Assembly (NCBI GenBank): GCA_027475525.1
Contig: JAMWFC010000089.1
Location: forward strand, 310,001-374,000
DNA length: 64,000 bases
From: Macrolepiota albuminosa
Taxonomy: Eukaryota > Basidiomycota > Agaricomycetes > Agaricales > Agaricaceae
Direction of reading: 5' to 3'
A model generated the notes under the pieces. It was not told where the DNA came from. It worked only from the letters and a program-made list of their open reading frames with translations, and ran no database searches. Shown here in pieces: positions 1 to 12,046 of the stretch (position 1 is its first letter; each line of letters starts with the position of its first letter). Both the position numbers and the translations under genes were made by a program.

Positions 1-840
1 GAGACCTTACACTATTTTGTTAGGATCTTCTTGAGGTCTTTGAATCTGTCTCTTTCCAAGAGATATACTGTGGTGTTATCCACAAATAATGTTGCTATTA
101 GTTTTTCTGTTTGATCATGTATCTTAAATCCTTTCAGTTTTGAGCACTGTAGCAGTTGTGCCAAGAATTCTATTGCTATGCTGAATAACAGGCATGACAT
201 TGGGTCCTCTTGTCTGACCCTTCTTGTTACTTTAAAGGGTGTGCTCATCTCACTATTCAACACAACTTTGATGTCAGCTTCCTTGTATAGCTCTTAGACC
301 ATCTTTATAAAGGGTTCGGGTAGGTTAAACTTACACATTGATGTCTATAGGTAGTCATGTAAAATCTTGTCATATGCTTTCTCTTGGTCCAAGCAAACTA
401 TCATACCATTTTCTTTATCATCCTCACATTTTTGGATCATCAGGTGGGCTAGCTCCATTTGGTCTTCTATCTGTCTATTTTTTATGAATTCTGCTTGGTC
501 CTTGTGTATTATGTATGGGGCTACTTTGCCAAGCCTCATGGAGAGGACCTTCATAAATATCTTATAGTCTCTGTTCAGTACTATTATTAGCCTATAGTTT
601 CTAGCTATGGTTTTATCTCCTTTTTTATATAAGGGGCACAGCCAGCTCTTAGCAAAGTTTGATGAGTTACCTATTCTATTTTTTTAATATTGTTGAACAT
701 ATTTCTCAGCATTTCTATTACATTGAAGCCATCCTCATGTTTATTACATTTGAGGCCAGCTGCTTTACTATTTGAGAGGTCACTTATTGCTTGTTCTATC
801 TTTTCCTATGATAAGTCATCTCCAAGCATGTTTGAAGTGA
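1..840 (-). pseudogene. LINE (Tad-like) reverse transcriptase fragment
   Basis: Reading the minus strand gives a typical non-LTR retrotransposon reverse transcriptase: a helix ending SNSKAAGLK, then CPLYKKGDKT and RNYRLI, then a DQAEFI..RQI block, LDQEKAYD with its catalytic Asp, RRVRQEDPMSCLLF, and a FVDN box where active enzymes have FADD. The pieces from about 554 down to 12 are in one frame, broken by stops at about 342-344 and 296-298. The catalytic box is mutated, so the copy is dead. It runs off the left edge of the window, so the end of RT and any downstream domains are not visible. The family is inferred from motif wording and resembles Tad1-type LINEs of fungi; the RT identity itself is secure. 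Confidence 0.85.
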
Positions 841-1504
841 GAAAGGCAATGCCCCATTGCAGCAACACATTTTGGAATCAACTTTAACTCAAACATGACC
901 CTATTATGATTATGCAAACTGGTGTAGGATTTAGTACTCTCAATTCAGATGCCAAAAACTGCCTAGGTCTGATACTGCCCATCTACTAAGCTGGGAATCA
1001 AATCAGCTTCTAGTTGCAAGGCACATGGTTTACTGATGCCTAAGTATGGATCTCCATGTGTTCCTACTCTATACCTTGCCTTTCAGCCTACTGACTTGCT
1101 CCTGGTCACATTGCCAGAGTCAGAGTTGTTTCAGGAGGCTTTTTCTGCAATCTGGCTCTGCCTCTCTACTACCAAAAACTAATGCCATTAACTAGCCAAT
1201 CAGAGGAGAGATGGCCTGTCTTAATTGTCAGCTTGTTATGAGGACAATTTCTCTGCTTATTGTCTCCTATCCTTTTAGTGCATTGCTGCATTTGGAGATA
1301 AATCCTGAATCTATTCAGGACCATGATAAAGAGTAGAGATATTTCCTCTGCAAACTGACTTTACCAAGGCCAGACTTCTAATCATGTGATTATGCTGCCA
1401 GACATGCCCTCCAAGAGTGAAGATATCTCCTCATCAAACTGACTTTACCAAGGCCAGACTCTTGTATGACATATGACATTGTACTCATAGAGCTTCACAG
1501 TACT

Positions 1505-1592
1505 CATGCATGTGCAGGAATTGAACCCACAACTTCTAGAGCAGGAGCATCTACTCAACAACACAGACCATATAATTGTTAGGCTACCTGTC
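1505..1592 (-). repeat. tRNA-derived (SINE-like) sequence
   Basis: On the minus strand an A-box-like TAGCCTAACAATTATATGG is followed about 45 nt later by a B-box-like GTGGGTTCAATTCCTGC that can fold a T-arm with a five-pair stem. The anticodon arm does not fold convincingly, so this is more likely a tRNA-derived SINE head or pseudo-tRNA than a working tRNA gene. Confidence 0.35.
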
Positions 1593-1599
1593 TGATGAT

Positions 1600-1813
1600 T
1601 TCAAAATTTTATCTGAATATTTCTGTCAAAACTATAGAAAAATATTGTAACCAAAGTTTGAATAGTACTTGATCTGATGCTTTCAAATGCATTTAAGAGA
1701 ACTAAATTAGTTATCTTTGAACTTAAGAACCAAAGCAAGCCTCCTGTAGCAATTGATTCTCTTATTCTTTGAGTTTAGTTAAAATAAATTTTAATAGAAA
1801 TATTCAAATAAAG
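1600..1813 (-). mobile_element. Partial copy of the 36.3-kb MITE family
   Basis: This matches the interior of the complete MITE at 36289-36659 in the opposite orientation. Both share TATTTCTGTCAAAACTATAG, a middle part with GCAAGCCTCCTGT, and the second inner arm. The outermost terminal repeats (CACTGGGTGCAGG) are not recognisable here, so the copy is truncated or decayed at both ends. Confidence 0.65.
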
Positions 1814-2525
1814 CTGGGCTCACCATGTGTTCTGCAGAATACAAGTAAAAGAAAGATATATGTTTGTGGAGGAGCATCAACTGCTTGTAATCTAAATAAT
1901 ATTTAAAGGATGGAAAACGAGTTAGGATAAATTTTTATAGTATACTCAAAAATGAGAGAAATTTGAGGTAACAACAGATGACATGTCTTATTTCAGCTAC
2001 CTGCTAACATACTAGAGTATATCCATAAAAGAAAAAGGCAGAAGTCCATGTTAGTTACCTGCCTTATCTCACACTGGGCTAGCTGGCCTAGCCTATAGCC
2101 TCAGCTCACAATAAGGCTAGGCTAACCACATGTTCTGCAGAATATGAGAAAAGGAAAGATGAATGTTTAAGAAGGAGCATAAACTGCATGTTGTGTTCTG
2201 TGCACAGCAGCTATAGTAGAAGCAGCAGATACATATTTTGGCACAGCTCTGCTACAGCTGCACTACTGGAGCTGTGATTTTTTTATTATGATAGTATATA
2301 GAAATGATGATGGTATGCAGGAATAGTATTACATTTATATAAATATACAAAATATTTCATTTTACACAGAGTAAAATAGATCTTGTTGTAAATTTCAAGA
2401 TATAAATACTTCATTTTACAAAAATTAAATAAAGATTTTGTTATGAATATTAAAACATGAAGAGATTCAATAAATCAGATCAGTTGGCATTAACAAGATT
2501 TGATAGAGCTTCTTGAGCTCTAGGA

Positions 2526-2679
2526 AGGTGCAGAGGAGGCTGCATAGAGCATATTTGTATATAATTGTGTCTGAAATATTAGCACAATGCCTAGAAGCAA
2601 ACAGGTGCAGAGGAGGCTGCATAGAGCATATTTGTATATAATTGTGTCTGAAATATTAGCACAATGCCTAGAAGCAAAC
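2526..2679. repeat. Exact 77-bp tandem duplication
   Basis: 2526-2602 is repeated base for base at 2603-2679, with flanks differing immediately on both sides. It is one of seven duplications in the window with exactly the same 77-bp period and is probably an assembly artefact (see findings). Confidence 0.95.
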
Positions 2680-3275
2680 TTATATGTGGCTATTCAATTC
2701 ATATTGAGGCCTATCAAAACAGTATTTATATAGTACAAATAATACAAATATTCATTAAGTGCTTCTTTAAAGCACAAATTTAACCAAATATCAAGCAGTT
2801 ACCAAACCTTCACTCTTAGTCCATTGTGAATTCTTCTTAAAAATTATTGACTGCCTAACAAAGAGCTTCCACAGCTTTGGCACAATTTGCCTTTTTTTTT
2901 GCAATGCATTTATTGCATGCAACACACTAGAAATGGTCAGTGGCCACTTCTCCTTCCTCTGCCTCCTTCTCCTGCTTCAAGCTCAACTCTCCATAGTCAC
3001 TCTTGTCAGAGAGGGTGGCAGCCTTGGCCTTGTCTTTTTTATGAACAGTCTGCTTCTTCTGGATCATGGCCAGCCCATTATACTGCACAGGAGTGCATGA
3101 GTCTGGGGTCAATACAACCTTGGGGTACTGCACTGGTTGTAATGAAGTTACAAGTTTGTAAGAGCTTAAGGGTTCACACCACACAGAATCAGATCAGTCT
3201 AGTTTATTGACTATATAGTGAAAATACAAAAATAAGCTGCTTATAAAGCAGCAGGTAAGTGAGTATATAAATATA

Positions 3276-4873
3276 CAGTGGCTCAAAAAAGTGTTCCAAT
3301 GCTTTATAGTTTTTGAAAGATGGCATTGGCATGTAGGAATCAAAATACCTAAATTCTTGAATAAATCATGTAAAATGCTACAGATCACATCTAGAATTTT
3401 GTAATTCAGATAAAAACTGATGGAGTAATAACCATTTTAAAATATTCACTCATTGAGACACTTTTTTGAGCATCTTTAATTTTAGTATCTAGTACTTTGT
3501 ATGTCCTCCATTTGCTTTGATAATTGCTTGAATACTTCTAGGCATGCTTTCTATCAGTTCTTGGCATACTTCTGATGGTATTTTATTTCACTCTTTTGCA
3601 ACCCTCTCCCACAATTCATGCACATCATGAGGAGGTATTTTATACTGCCTAAGCTGCTTCTTGAGGTACTCCCAGAGGTGTTCAATAGAGTTGAGATCAG
3701 GAGATTGGGCTGGCCACCAGAGGACATCAAAGTCATTGTCTTCAAACTACTTGTCAGCCCTCTAGAAGTTGTGTTTGGAGCCATTGTCCTGTTGAAAATA
3801 GCAGGCACCATCCTCCATCTTCAACTTCTCAAAACACTCTTTTGCTCCAGCATCCAAAATTTCACAGTACTGCTCTGCATCCATGATCTCCACCACCTTC
3901 ATCAGCTTTTCTACCCCATTCCAACTCATACAGCCCCATATCATGAGATTATTCCCTCCTTCATGCTTCACAGTAGGTATAGTTGTTTGGTCTGAAATGC
4001 CTTCTCTTCATAGCCTTTTTCTACACATACTGCTTCCCATCTGACCCAATCCTGTTGATCATTGTTTCATCCATCCATAACACCCTTTTCCAGTCCTCCA
4101 CAGTCCAGTTCTGATGCTCCCAAGCCCATATAAGTCATAGTTGCTGATGTCTAGCTTTAAGCATAGGAACTTTCCTTTTTATAGCAGATCAATACCCCTC
4201 ATTCTTTGGCACATTCCAGACAGTCTGAGGAGAGACAGGGTTGGAAATGATATTGTTGATAAAATTGGTGGCCTGGACAGCTGTATCAAGTCTCCCAGTT
4301 GAGATTTGTCAAATAATAGCCTTTTTATCATGTGGAGTAAGCTTAGCAAGATGGCCTCTAGAATGGTTTTTCTTGTCCACCTCCAACTCTCTACCAATTT
4401 TCCTAATAGTAGACTTTCCTAGACCAGTTTTAGCCTTAATTTAGTGCAAAGAATACCCTTCAGCAAGAAGAGAAGCAACAGCAGAGCATTGTGCAGAAGG
4501 AGTAACTTTCATGATAGTGGTTGAAAGCCAAGATGTGGTTCAACCCAGCTTGAACCACTCCAAAATATATCTAAACATGGTCACATGACTTTGTTTATGT
4601 TCTCACATGCAACTTACTCTTTATTTCTGAGTAAAATAGGGATAAACCTGCAAAGTTAGAGATGCTCAAAAAAGTGTCCCAATAAGTAAATATTTCAAAA
4701 TGGTCATTACTCCATCAGTTTTAATCCAAAGCACATAATCTTAGATGTGATCTGTAGCTACAATGCCATAGTATTTTACATGATTTATTCAAAAATTTAA
4801 GTACTTTCATTCCTACATGCCAATGCCATCTTTCAAAGACTATGAAATATTGGGACACTTTTTTGAGCCACTG
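3276..4873 (-). mobile_element. Tc1/mariner DNA transposon, complete but dead
   Basis: The element is 1598 bp, bounded by inverted terminal repeats beginning CAGTGGCTCAAAAAAGTG on the left and ending with the near-perfect complement on the right. TA dinucleotides at 3274-3275 and 4874-4875 form the classic Tc1/mariner target duplication. It sits inside an LTR, so it jumped after that LTR had inserted. The transposase is on the minus strand and is inactivated. Confidence 0.93.
3489..4512 (-). pseudogene. Tc1-like DDE transposase pseudogene
   Basis: The minus strand starts MKVTPSAQCSAVAS with a helix-turn-helix around GLGKSTIRKIG, then VLWMDETMINRIGSDG (first catalytic Asp region), FQQDNGSKH (second Asp) and [12 protein letters not shown] (catalytic Glu of the DD34E type), ending GGHTKY and a stop. 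About nine in-frame stops and one single-base frameshift near 3976 interrupt it; the total length of 1024 nt is one base over a codon multiple, as that shift predicts. Several stops are TGA where arginine is expected (CGA) or TAG/TGA where the family has Trp, consistent with C-to-T decay on one strand or the other. All three catalytic residues are still readable. Confidence 0.9.
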
Positions 4874-4984
4874 TAAGTATTGTAATTATAATTAATATAA
4901 TACAATTTGCAGTATGCTACACTAGTAGAGCTGACATCTTCATAGACAACATAAAAAGTCCATAGCTTCTAATTTTGATGTGTC

Positions 4985-7740
4985 AAGTAGCTGTTTATAG
5001 CCACAATACTGGTGTAATGACCTTGGCCTGTCTGGGACATATGATGATAAAGCTAGATTTTGACTGGCTGATGGTGGTGGTGGCTGAGCCACTGAAGGTG
5101 CAAATGCAGTACATGCTCAATCTTTCCCTTTAGGCTCAGCATAAAATACAATAGTAGGCACTCTTGGCACCACAACAATAGGATTGAGCTTCAACACTGA
5201 AGCCACTGAAGGTACAGGGTCCTGCTGATCCAATAACAGTTCTGCTAGTGGTTCACTGACTGCAGCCAGTAATTCTGCAGGCTGGCCTTATGGAGCCACA
5301 GCAAAGATCTGACAAAATGACAACAAGGCTACAGGCTGCTCTGAACTCATGAGTCATGTCACCACTAGACCCCTTGCTGATAGAGGATCAACTGGTCAGG
5401 CAGGCTGATATTTAGCTTATGACACTTTATGACACTGGCTCAGCTTGCTCTTGATGTGAAACGAAGTTGGAGGCTTCTATGTGATGACGAACGACCTGCT
5501 TGATCTTGACAGTTGATTTTTTATAACAGCATCAGGTGACAGTGGGGCATCTCCAGAGGGTCCAGACATCCTTGGCATGCAGCAAGAAGGGGGTAAGGCA
5601 GGAGGTGGGTGGAGGAGGATCAAAGAGCAGCATTCTGGGAGTTGGAGGCAGTGCAGATCATGAGCAGGACATGCTGCAGGCCTGGTTGGAGCAGGGAACA
5701 GGGTGTCTGGAGCAGGCCCCCCTGAGTCAGAGGCTGCTGGCAGTCTTGCTGCAGGATGTCATGATTGCCCACATGGCCTCCCTAAGTGAGTGTCTCCATT
5801 CTCCAGATGTACTTGCAATTTTATGCTTGGACATGTAGTCAATCTGTTCCAGTGCTAATACATGCTGCCATTTTATCAGCTTGATCTGGTCAAGCAGCTC
5901 TTTATTATCAAAATGGCCAAATTGTCCTGCAAAAAGGAAGCAGTTGTGAGCACTGGCTGTCCTGCCACTTTCAATTGGTGAAGGAGTGTATCTGGCACCA
6001 TTGATACTTGTGCTTGGGATGCAAACTTCTACCAGGAGCCAATGTGCCCATGGCAAGAGTGGTGGTCCAGCCACTGTGTCTGCATATGTCTGTCCAGATG
6101 CAGGCACTCATGGAGGAGGAACCTGATAGAAGCACTCTCAGCACTTATAGTGCCCATCATTGTTGACCTTCATCTGCTGCAGATAAAGGGGTGTCTAGTA
6201 AGGCAATGGCTCCTCATGGCATGAATAGGCCACTCCTGCTAATTGTTGATGCACCAGATATGGTGGCTGTGCCTAGTACTGATATAATACTGGTTGAAAT
6301 TGCTGTATGTATATTTAGGGGTCTCCCCTCTCTACCAAGCACTTGTGGGCAACTGCTCCAATGAGAGACACCTAAAAGTTGAGAAATAGGGCCATATCAA
6401 ATGGCCTATGCATATAGCCACTGACCACCTGAGTAGCAATGTCATGAGAGAGATTTTTGACAGTAGACAGATTAGCAGTGGCAGACTTAAGATTGATGCA
6501 GTGTTGACTCATCAATCAGTCACCAATAAAGCTGAGTTTTGCACCAAAACTAATTATTTGAGTTAATGTAGGTACAAGTGAAGTATTGGGATAATCTCAT
6601 AAATAGAATACTCATGCTGCTTTATTGAGTGATGAGAGTATATGAGGAGTTGTGAAACAATGTAGAGCGGAAGTTGCACATGATGCAGTGTTAGGGCAGG
6701 TAGAGATAGCAGATAATTAGAGCTGGTGGACAAGATGTGGAGATTCAGGAATTGGCTTTGGCAAGTGCTGAGATGGTAACCTGCCCCCATAGCCTAATCC
6801 TTATGGTAATTTTTGCTATGCTTGGCTTTTCTGCATGTGGCACACATGTAAAGACAGCCCCATGGGCATGAGGTTGTGGGGCAATGTCTATTGTTGAGTT
6901 TGTGGCAGACCTCATTGAGGCTGGCAGGCACCCAGCTCACTGTATTTCTGCTTTGCAAGGTGACCTTTCAATGACCATGAACATGCTCTGAGAAAAGATC
7001 ATTGTCATATTGTTTTTACTGGGAGTAATCACCCACTGCCATTTTTACTCTACAACAGTTGAAGAAAACAGTGTGATAGCTGTAGATGGCTATCCACTCA
7101 TACTCAGCTATGAGTTTCAGAAGGTGGGCTGTATAGCAGTAAAATGCTCCCATGGCAGTAGCATTGTTGGTGTGAAACACAAGAATATCAATATGTTTGT
7201 AGGGGAATCAAGATGGTAAAGGGGGTTTTGTATTCTTTTGCTGCATAATGGCTGATCTTGGACTAATTGGTAGTGCCATTGAATATGTATGTAGTCTCCT
7301 TGTCCTAGTTTGTAGGGTCAAGCTTGTGCAGGTCCACTGCCTTGGACTTGTGCATGATGATAGCCATCATTACCACCATGTCAATGTTGGAGAACTGAGT
7401 GCAAAGGGTAATGGATGTGATGAATGTACCATTGGTTCCAATGCCTGAGACTGAGGAGATGAATGTGAAAATCACTTGCAATAATGCAGTAGGCATGGTC
7501 TGTTGGAGAATCACCACCAGTGGAGATAGAGTAGAGGTGTTTGACATGTTGGAGATAGTTGTGAGGAGTTTAGTCATCATGGTGTGGAGTTGTGAGTGCA
7601 ACTTGTAGAGTGCTGTAAACTCTTTGACTGAGACTGTTGCTTCTGCAGATGTTGTGGTTGTCAAGGGGGCAGAAGGTAGAGGTGTGGCTCTAATAAAATG
7701 ACCATCTGATGTCCTTGATAGCTGTGAAAGCATGCATAAG
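4985..7740 (-). pseudogene. Degenerate retroelement coding region (gag-like)
   Basis: The minus strand holds broken but protein-like stretches. An N-terminal part (7305-7733) has KEFTALYKLHSQLHTMM. Near 7180-6980 I read MGAFYCYTAHLLKLIAEYEW and then GDYSQ, followed near 6870-6830 by a cysteine cluster (CPWGCLYMCATC...H...H). Further pieces lie at 6107-5727 and about 5500-5000. The Ala-Phe-Tyr-x-Tyr block followed by a Cys/His cluster resembles gag-like proteins of basidiomycete retroelements, but that is from memory of the family and unverified. Many stops and shifts are present and CpG is nearly absent. It may belong to the element whose LTR lies at 3138-4921. Confidence 0.45.
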
Positions 7741-7833
7741 GTATAAGCTACCCAGAACTAAAGTGCAAAAAGATGCATGATTGTAATAATGGACATACAA
7801 ATGATTATGTGAGTGCTATAAGCACAGTGTTGT

Positions 7834-7909
7834 AGCAATCTTAAGTATTGATACCTCAGTTCACCAGAAAGAACTCTATTGACCTATAGCAATCTTAAGT
7901 ATTGATACT
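7834..7909. repeat. 22-bp direct repeat flanking a shared motif
   Basis: TAGCAATCTTAAGTATTGATAC occurs at 7834-7855 and 7888-7909. Between them 7855-7876 carries a 22-bp motif that recurs beyond the other end of element A at 20724-20745. The repeats are part of the target sequence that element A entered. Confidence 0.8.
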
Positions 7910-7925
7910 ACAGGAGAAGTAAGTA

Positions 7926-8159
7926 TGTAGCGTAGTTCGCTATGTGGCGGTGGCCACATAGCGTTTACTTACTTATTTACTAGATACTTAGCATATAATA
8001 TTATATTTATTATAATATTATTTACATAATTATAAATACCTACAACCTGCTGCTTAATAAGCAGCTTAATCTTGTATTACATTACATAGTCAATAAACCG
8101 GATTGGTCTGATTCTGTGCAGTGTGATTCTAAGCTCACAAACTTCATAACTTCGTTACA
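7926..8159 (+). repeat. Element A 5' LTR (234 bp)
   Basis: It starts TGTAGCG and ends TTACA. It contains an AT-rich core (ATAATATTATATTTATTATAA) and the motif AACCTGCTGCTTAATAAGCAGC. It differs from the 3' LTR by a handful of substitutions, several at CpG/TpG, and a 3-bp length difference. No TGG-type primer-binding site is evident directly after it. Confidence 0.93.
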
Positions 8160-8266
8160 TTTTTTTGAATCTGCCAGCTAAGATCTATTGCCTAGCAGTT
8201 GACGTCAGTTGCTGAGTTCATTGACAGAATTCTATCAGCTTCTCGAGCTTCTTGCACAGCCACACC

Positions 8267-10623
8267 ATGCAAATTTCAAACAGGGGATTGATGAGTAACC
8301 CTATACCTGCAGTTTCCACTGATGGTGGGCAAAATGCCCACGAGTTATGGGGAGACTCAGCAGACATTCAGGACACATCAGCGCCCAATGTGAGTTAGTC
8401 AAGACCCAAGGCTCGAGACTGAGGTCGGAGCACCGACCTGTCCGAGAATGAAAGCGAGGTCTGGAGAGCTGAGAGCTCACAGCATGATGGCCAGCCACGG
8501 CCACAGGACAGAATGCCAGGGGAATTAACTCCTCCAGTTACGCAGCTGCCAGGAGGACTGTGATGGTCTAGCCGGTTAGCTTCCAAAGGGCCCCCTGATG
8601 AAGGTCAGCAGTCAACAGGCACCCAGGGTGCCTTAGTAGACACTGAACTGTCAGTACAGACTGGGGGACCTATCCCTCCAAGCCAGAGTAGCGGGGCCAG
8701 GCGAACTGCAGCGGGCTCAATGCCCACCAGGATAGCAGAAGCCTGCATAGAGGAGGTACCAGAGGAGGCTGCAAACCCTGAGGTAGCCCACACAGAAAAT
8801 CATTTTCCATGCATGCCAGCTGTGGAGGAAGTCCTGGAGGGTGCAGAGCTCCCAGAGGAGGTGGTTGAGTCGTCCAGCGACGACGCCGGAGCAGAGGAGC
8901 AGTGGTTGAAAACTGTGTACACCGTGCGCTTGCGGGTGTTCTGGGACTTACACCCAGAGGTGATGAAATACACCACCCAAGTGTGACTTGAGTGCTATGC
9001 TTCAGTGCATATAGTAGCACTTAGGTGACAAGGGCACAAAGTGCCCAATGTATTCAGTACAAAATATACTGATTTGATAGTGAGAGTGCTCACTCTGGAA
9101 CTGCAAATGTATTTGCAGTGGAAGGCCACAAGGCAATCGGGGATCTCGACTCGCTGGAGCTACACTTCCAAAGAATGCTCAGCATGTCACAATCAAGACG
9201 TTGGAATCAAGCTAGTAGAGGCACTAGCATGGGTGCAGGAAGTGTCCGAAGTAAAACCAATGAGTACTTTCTATACTCCAGCAGGACAAGGATGGCGTGA
9301 GGAGCCCCCACACATGCATAACCAAGACCTTAGGACACATATGTCAGGCCCGGATGGACGTGATAGTACCGTGCTCAAGGTGGAGAGTGAGGCATCTGTG
9401 ATGCCATGCGTGCCCATGGTGGAAACGTTGAGCAACAGAGTCATGTATCAACGTATGTGCAATGGCAACCTCAGAACTAAGGGACAGTCCCTTATTGACA
9501 ATCAGGGCATTGTATTTGAGGGCACTAAGCCCATTGATGAGATGCATCATCAATTGATAATGCAGGGCCAGGAGAATCAAGCTTCTCCAGATCCAGAGCG
9601 GTGCAACGATCATGATCGAGGAGACTTCCTCGATCAAGATGGCACCACTGGACAGGTAATGGCCAGAATGATGGCCCTAAATCGACCCCTTGAGATGAGG
9701 GCAATTATGCCCACAGTCAAGGAGGCTTGGGACATCCACCGCAGGGTGGACAAGGGAAGTCACTTCCCCAAGCTGCTGATTTAGCGACTAGATCCCTGGG
9801 TCAGCAGGAGGCCATTCAAATGCATCGTGAAGCCATGCACAATCGCCTGCATCGAGTAGTTGATGATGCCCTGGGAGTAACCTTGCGGTTACCAGATGGA
9901 GTGAAGCTGCGTAAAGCAGACAGTAGGCACATCTGTGCCTACACAGGCACGTCCAAGTTCAGTGACTTGAAGGACTGGGCAATGGATGTATGCACCCACC
10001 TTGCAATGTGCTTATATTGCGGCGACCATATGGAACAAGAACAAATCTTTGTTCTACCCAAATTCTTGGCTGGAGAGGCCATGGGGTGGTTTTGACGTGC
10101 AGTATTGCACATCAACCGGGTCCAGTACGAGTGGACGTTCAAAGGAGTCCTCACAGGACTGTACAATCGATTTGTGCACCCCTCGACACTACAGGATGCA
10201 AGGCAGGACTTCCAGTCCACCAGGTACACCGAGAAGTTGGGAGTATAAGAGTTTTATGATACCCTTAATGACCATGCCCAGAATATGGCAGTATACTTGG
10301 ACGGGTATACGATGCTTGAAACATTCTTAGATGGTATTCCAGCAGACATGCGCTGCTATCTGATATGTGAGGATGGACTGTCCCCAGAGGTCAATGATGT
10401 AGAAGAGTTTGTGGCATACGCCATTAGGTATGAGCAGTCCCTTAAAACTGCTAACCACTACAAGCATTGTAGTGGCCACAAAGGAGGAAGCAGGCAATTA
10501 CCGCCTGCTGGAGCACCCTCATGGGGTCAGCATGTGGGGACCTTCTTGGCCAAAAAGGCCAACTTGGATTGTGACTGTAGTACTTGGTTGCAAGTAGTAC
10601 TGATAGTTCTGGGGCTTTCTTGA
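8267..10623 (+). pseudogene. Element A gag (broken)
   Basis: The first in-frame ATG after the LTR is at 8267. The N-terminal half (8267-9784, one frame) is acidic and low complexity with TGA/TAG interruptions. After a one-base shift near 9727-9784 the capsid-like part runs to 10623, with a Retrotrans_gag-type core: KFSDLKDWA, then FLAGEAMGWF, a stop, then NRVQYEWTFKG...LYNRFV and TLNDHAQNMAVYL. Stops at 10093-10095 (TGA) and near 10246 (TAA) break it. The assignment rests on position upstream of the zinc knuckle and on the WF...F..F..T pattern of gypsy capsids. Confidence 0.75.
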
Positions 10624-11540
10624 AGTCTTAGAAAGTGACCTCTAATCCACACTGGTGCTTGATGATAAAAACTTGATGTATTGGGTGCTTCACAGAATAT
10701 CAAATATCCTGATAGGCAGAAGAAGGTTCTCAATAAACTCCAGCCTAAGCAGTTCACTCCCTGGGAACCACCGAGCCTTTGCCTATCAATTGCCTGTCTA
10801 TTCTCTACTAAACTTGGGCTATTTATACTGTTTTTCTGGTGCACAGACTACTATCTACACCTGACTCTTTGTTGTAAGCTCCCCAGCCTCCAGAACATAT
10901 TTGATAGTCCAATTTCCCTTTTGGGAGGCATGTTTCGGTGCCACCAGTTCCACCATTCAACTTCTTGTTCCACCATTCCTCCGGATGTCTCTGATTGCCA
11001 CTTCCCCATTTGCTTCAGCTCCATTTAGCACAATCCCATTCATAGATCCTTCTTTCCCCTTTTAGCGCTTCCCTGCATTCCATGCTTTGCTTCAGCTCCA
11101 TTTAGCACAATCCCATTCATAGATCCTTCTTTCCCCTTTTAGCGCTTCCCTGCATTCCATGCTTCTTTTCCTTTCCCCTTTCAGTCATGTCAAATTGGGC
11201 ATTGTCAGATCTGATCTTGATCTAGATTATCACAAATTGATCCCATTTTGTCACTTCTGCCAGCTCCCATGCTTCCCCTCCCCATTACAGTGGTTGGACT
11301 ATTGTTGAGTGGATAGCTTGAGCTGGTCCCTGCCCTTTGTTCTGTACTGTCTGTGTATTTATTGGGGTGTTTTTGGAGATATAATTTGTTGAGACTGCTA
11401 CCAGGAGGCTTACAGTTTTCAGCCCATAATTAAATGTTTATTTTGACTTCTGGTGCATGTTGTGTCCCTGACTGCTGGTACAGTGTTGTATCATGACCGC
11501 AACACATAGTTTGTGGTATGCAGAACTCTTGTGGCAAATT
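10624..11540. other. Non-coding insert between capsid and zinc knuckle
   Basis: The plus-strand gag reading is lost here and resumes only at about 11570. The segment has pyrimidine-rich stretches and no recognisable domain on either strand. It contains the 77-bp tandem duplication at 11009-11162. It is probably a secondary insertion into gag, of unknown family; no clear terminal repeats were found. Confidence 0.45.
11009..11162. repeat. Exact 77-bp tandem duplication
   Basis: 11009-11085 is repeated at 11086-11162 without mismatch. Same 77-bp period as six other sites; probable assembly artefact. Confidence 0.95.
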
Positions 11541-11569
11541 GAGGACGGCCCTGCCCACAACCAGAGCGG

Positions 11570-12034
11570 GTGCCAGACGGAGAACGTCCTAAACCAAGGC
11601 CAGATTTCAAGCTGGCCAACCCACCTGGTCAGACAGGGACCTGCTTCGCATGTGGCCAGCCAGGCCACTACGCTATCAACTGCCCTGCAAAGATGGGAGC
11701 CCCAAAAAAGGGGTATACACCCCGTGCTCACCTTCGAGCTGCACATACTGCAGCTGCAAGTGGGAGTGATGGAGACGTCTCGGCTGAGTCTGAGGCTGAG
11801 CACCCCACGAATGACCAAAAGCTCCCAGAGGAGGCTTCAGGCACCGAGCCTGAGAGTGTGATCATGGAGGGGGAGGAGTACGTCATAGTCGATGTATATG
11901 ATGACATTTACAACAACGAGTACTACAGTCGTGACAGCAACTCAGAATGCCTAGCAGCAATGACGGATTGCCCGTCCTCAAATGATCATGACAAGAATAA
12001 CATGGTTTGGATGAAGAAGGTGACTCTTCGTTAA
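11570..12034 (+). pseudogene. Element A gag zinc knuckle (CCHC)
   Basis: The segment has a canonical retroviral-type knuckle, CFACGQPGHYAINC (C-x2-C-x4-H-x4-C), after a Pro/Lys-rich run, followed by an acidic tail with many Glu and Asp. It is in the same frame as protease and pol downstream; a TAA at 12032-12034 ends it. In an intact element this nucleocapsid part would bind the genomic RNA. Confidence 0.85.
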
Positions 12035-12046
12035 GCAGAGGGCACT

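Larger units (their letters stand above)
841..3137. other. AT-rich, gene-free repeat remnant region
   Basis: No credible gene. CpG is almost absent. Degenerate dispersed repeats are visible: a roughly 40-bp segment containing AAACTGACTTTACCAAGG occurs near 1340 and again near 1425, and a segment with ATGTTCTGCAGAATA occurs near 1825 and 2130. On the minus strand at 2900-3137 a short open stretch (K/E-rich, followed after a stop by CVACNKCIAKKK) abuts an LTR and may be retroelement coding sequence, but I cannot identify it. Confidence 0.6.
3138..4921 (-). mobile_element. LTR related to element A, split by Tc1 insertion
   Basis: 3138-3275 (TGTAATGAAGTTACAAG onward, with AATCAGA..AGT, TTTATTGACTAT and AAGCTGCTTATAAAGCAGCAGGT) is the reverse complement of the LTR found at 7926-8159 and 20456-20686. 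It continues after the Tc1 element at 4876-4921 and ends GCTACA, the reverse complement of the LTR start TGTAGC. It is far more diverged than the two LTRs of element A. No target duplication is visible, so I cannot say whether it is solo or the end of the degenerate element to its right. Confidence 0.7.

Noticed and set aside
1505..1592. Functional tRNA gene
   Set aside because: The B box and T arm are plausible but the acceptor and anticodon stems do not pair; listed only as a tRNA-derived repeat.
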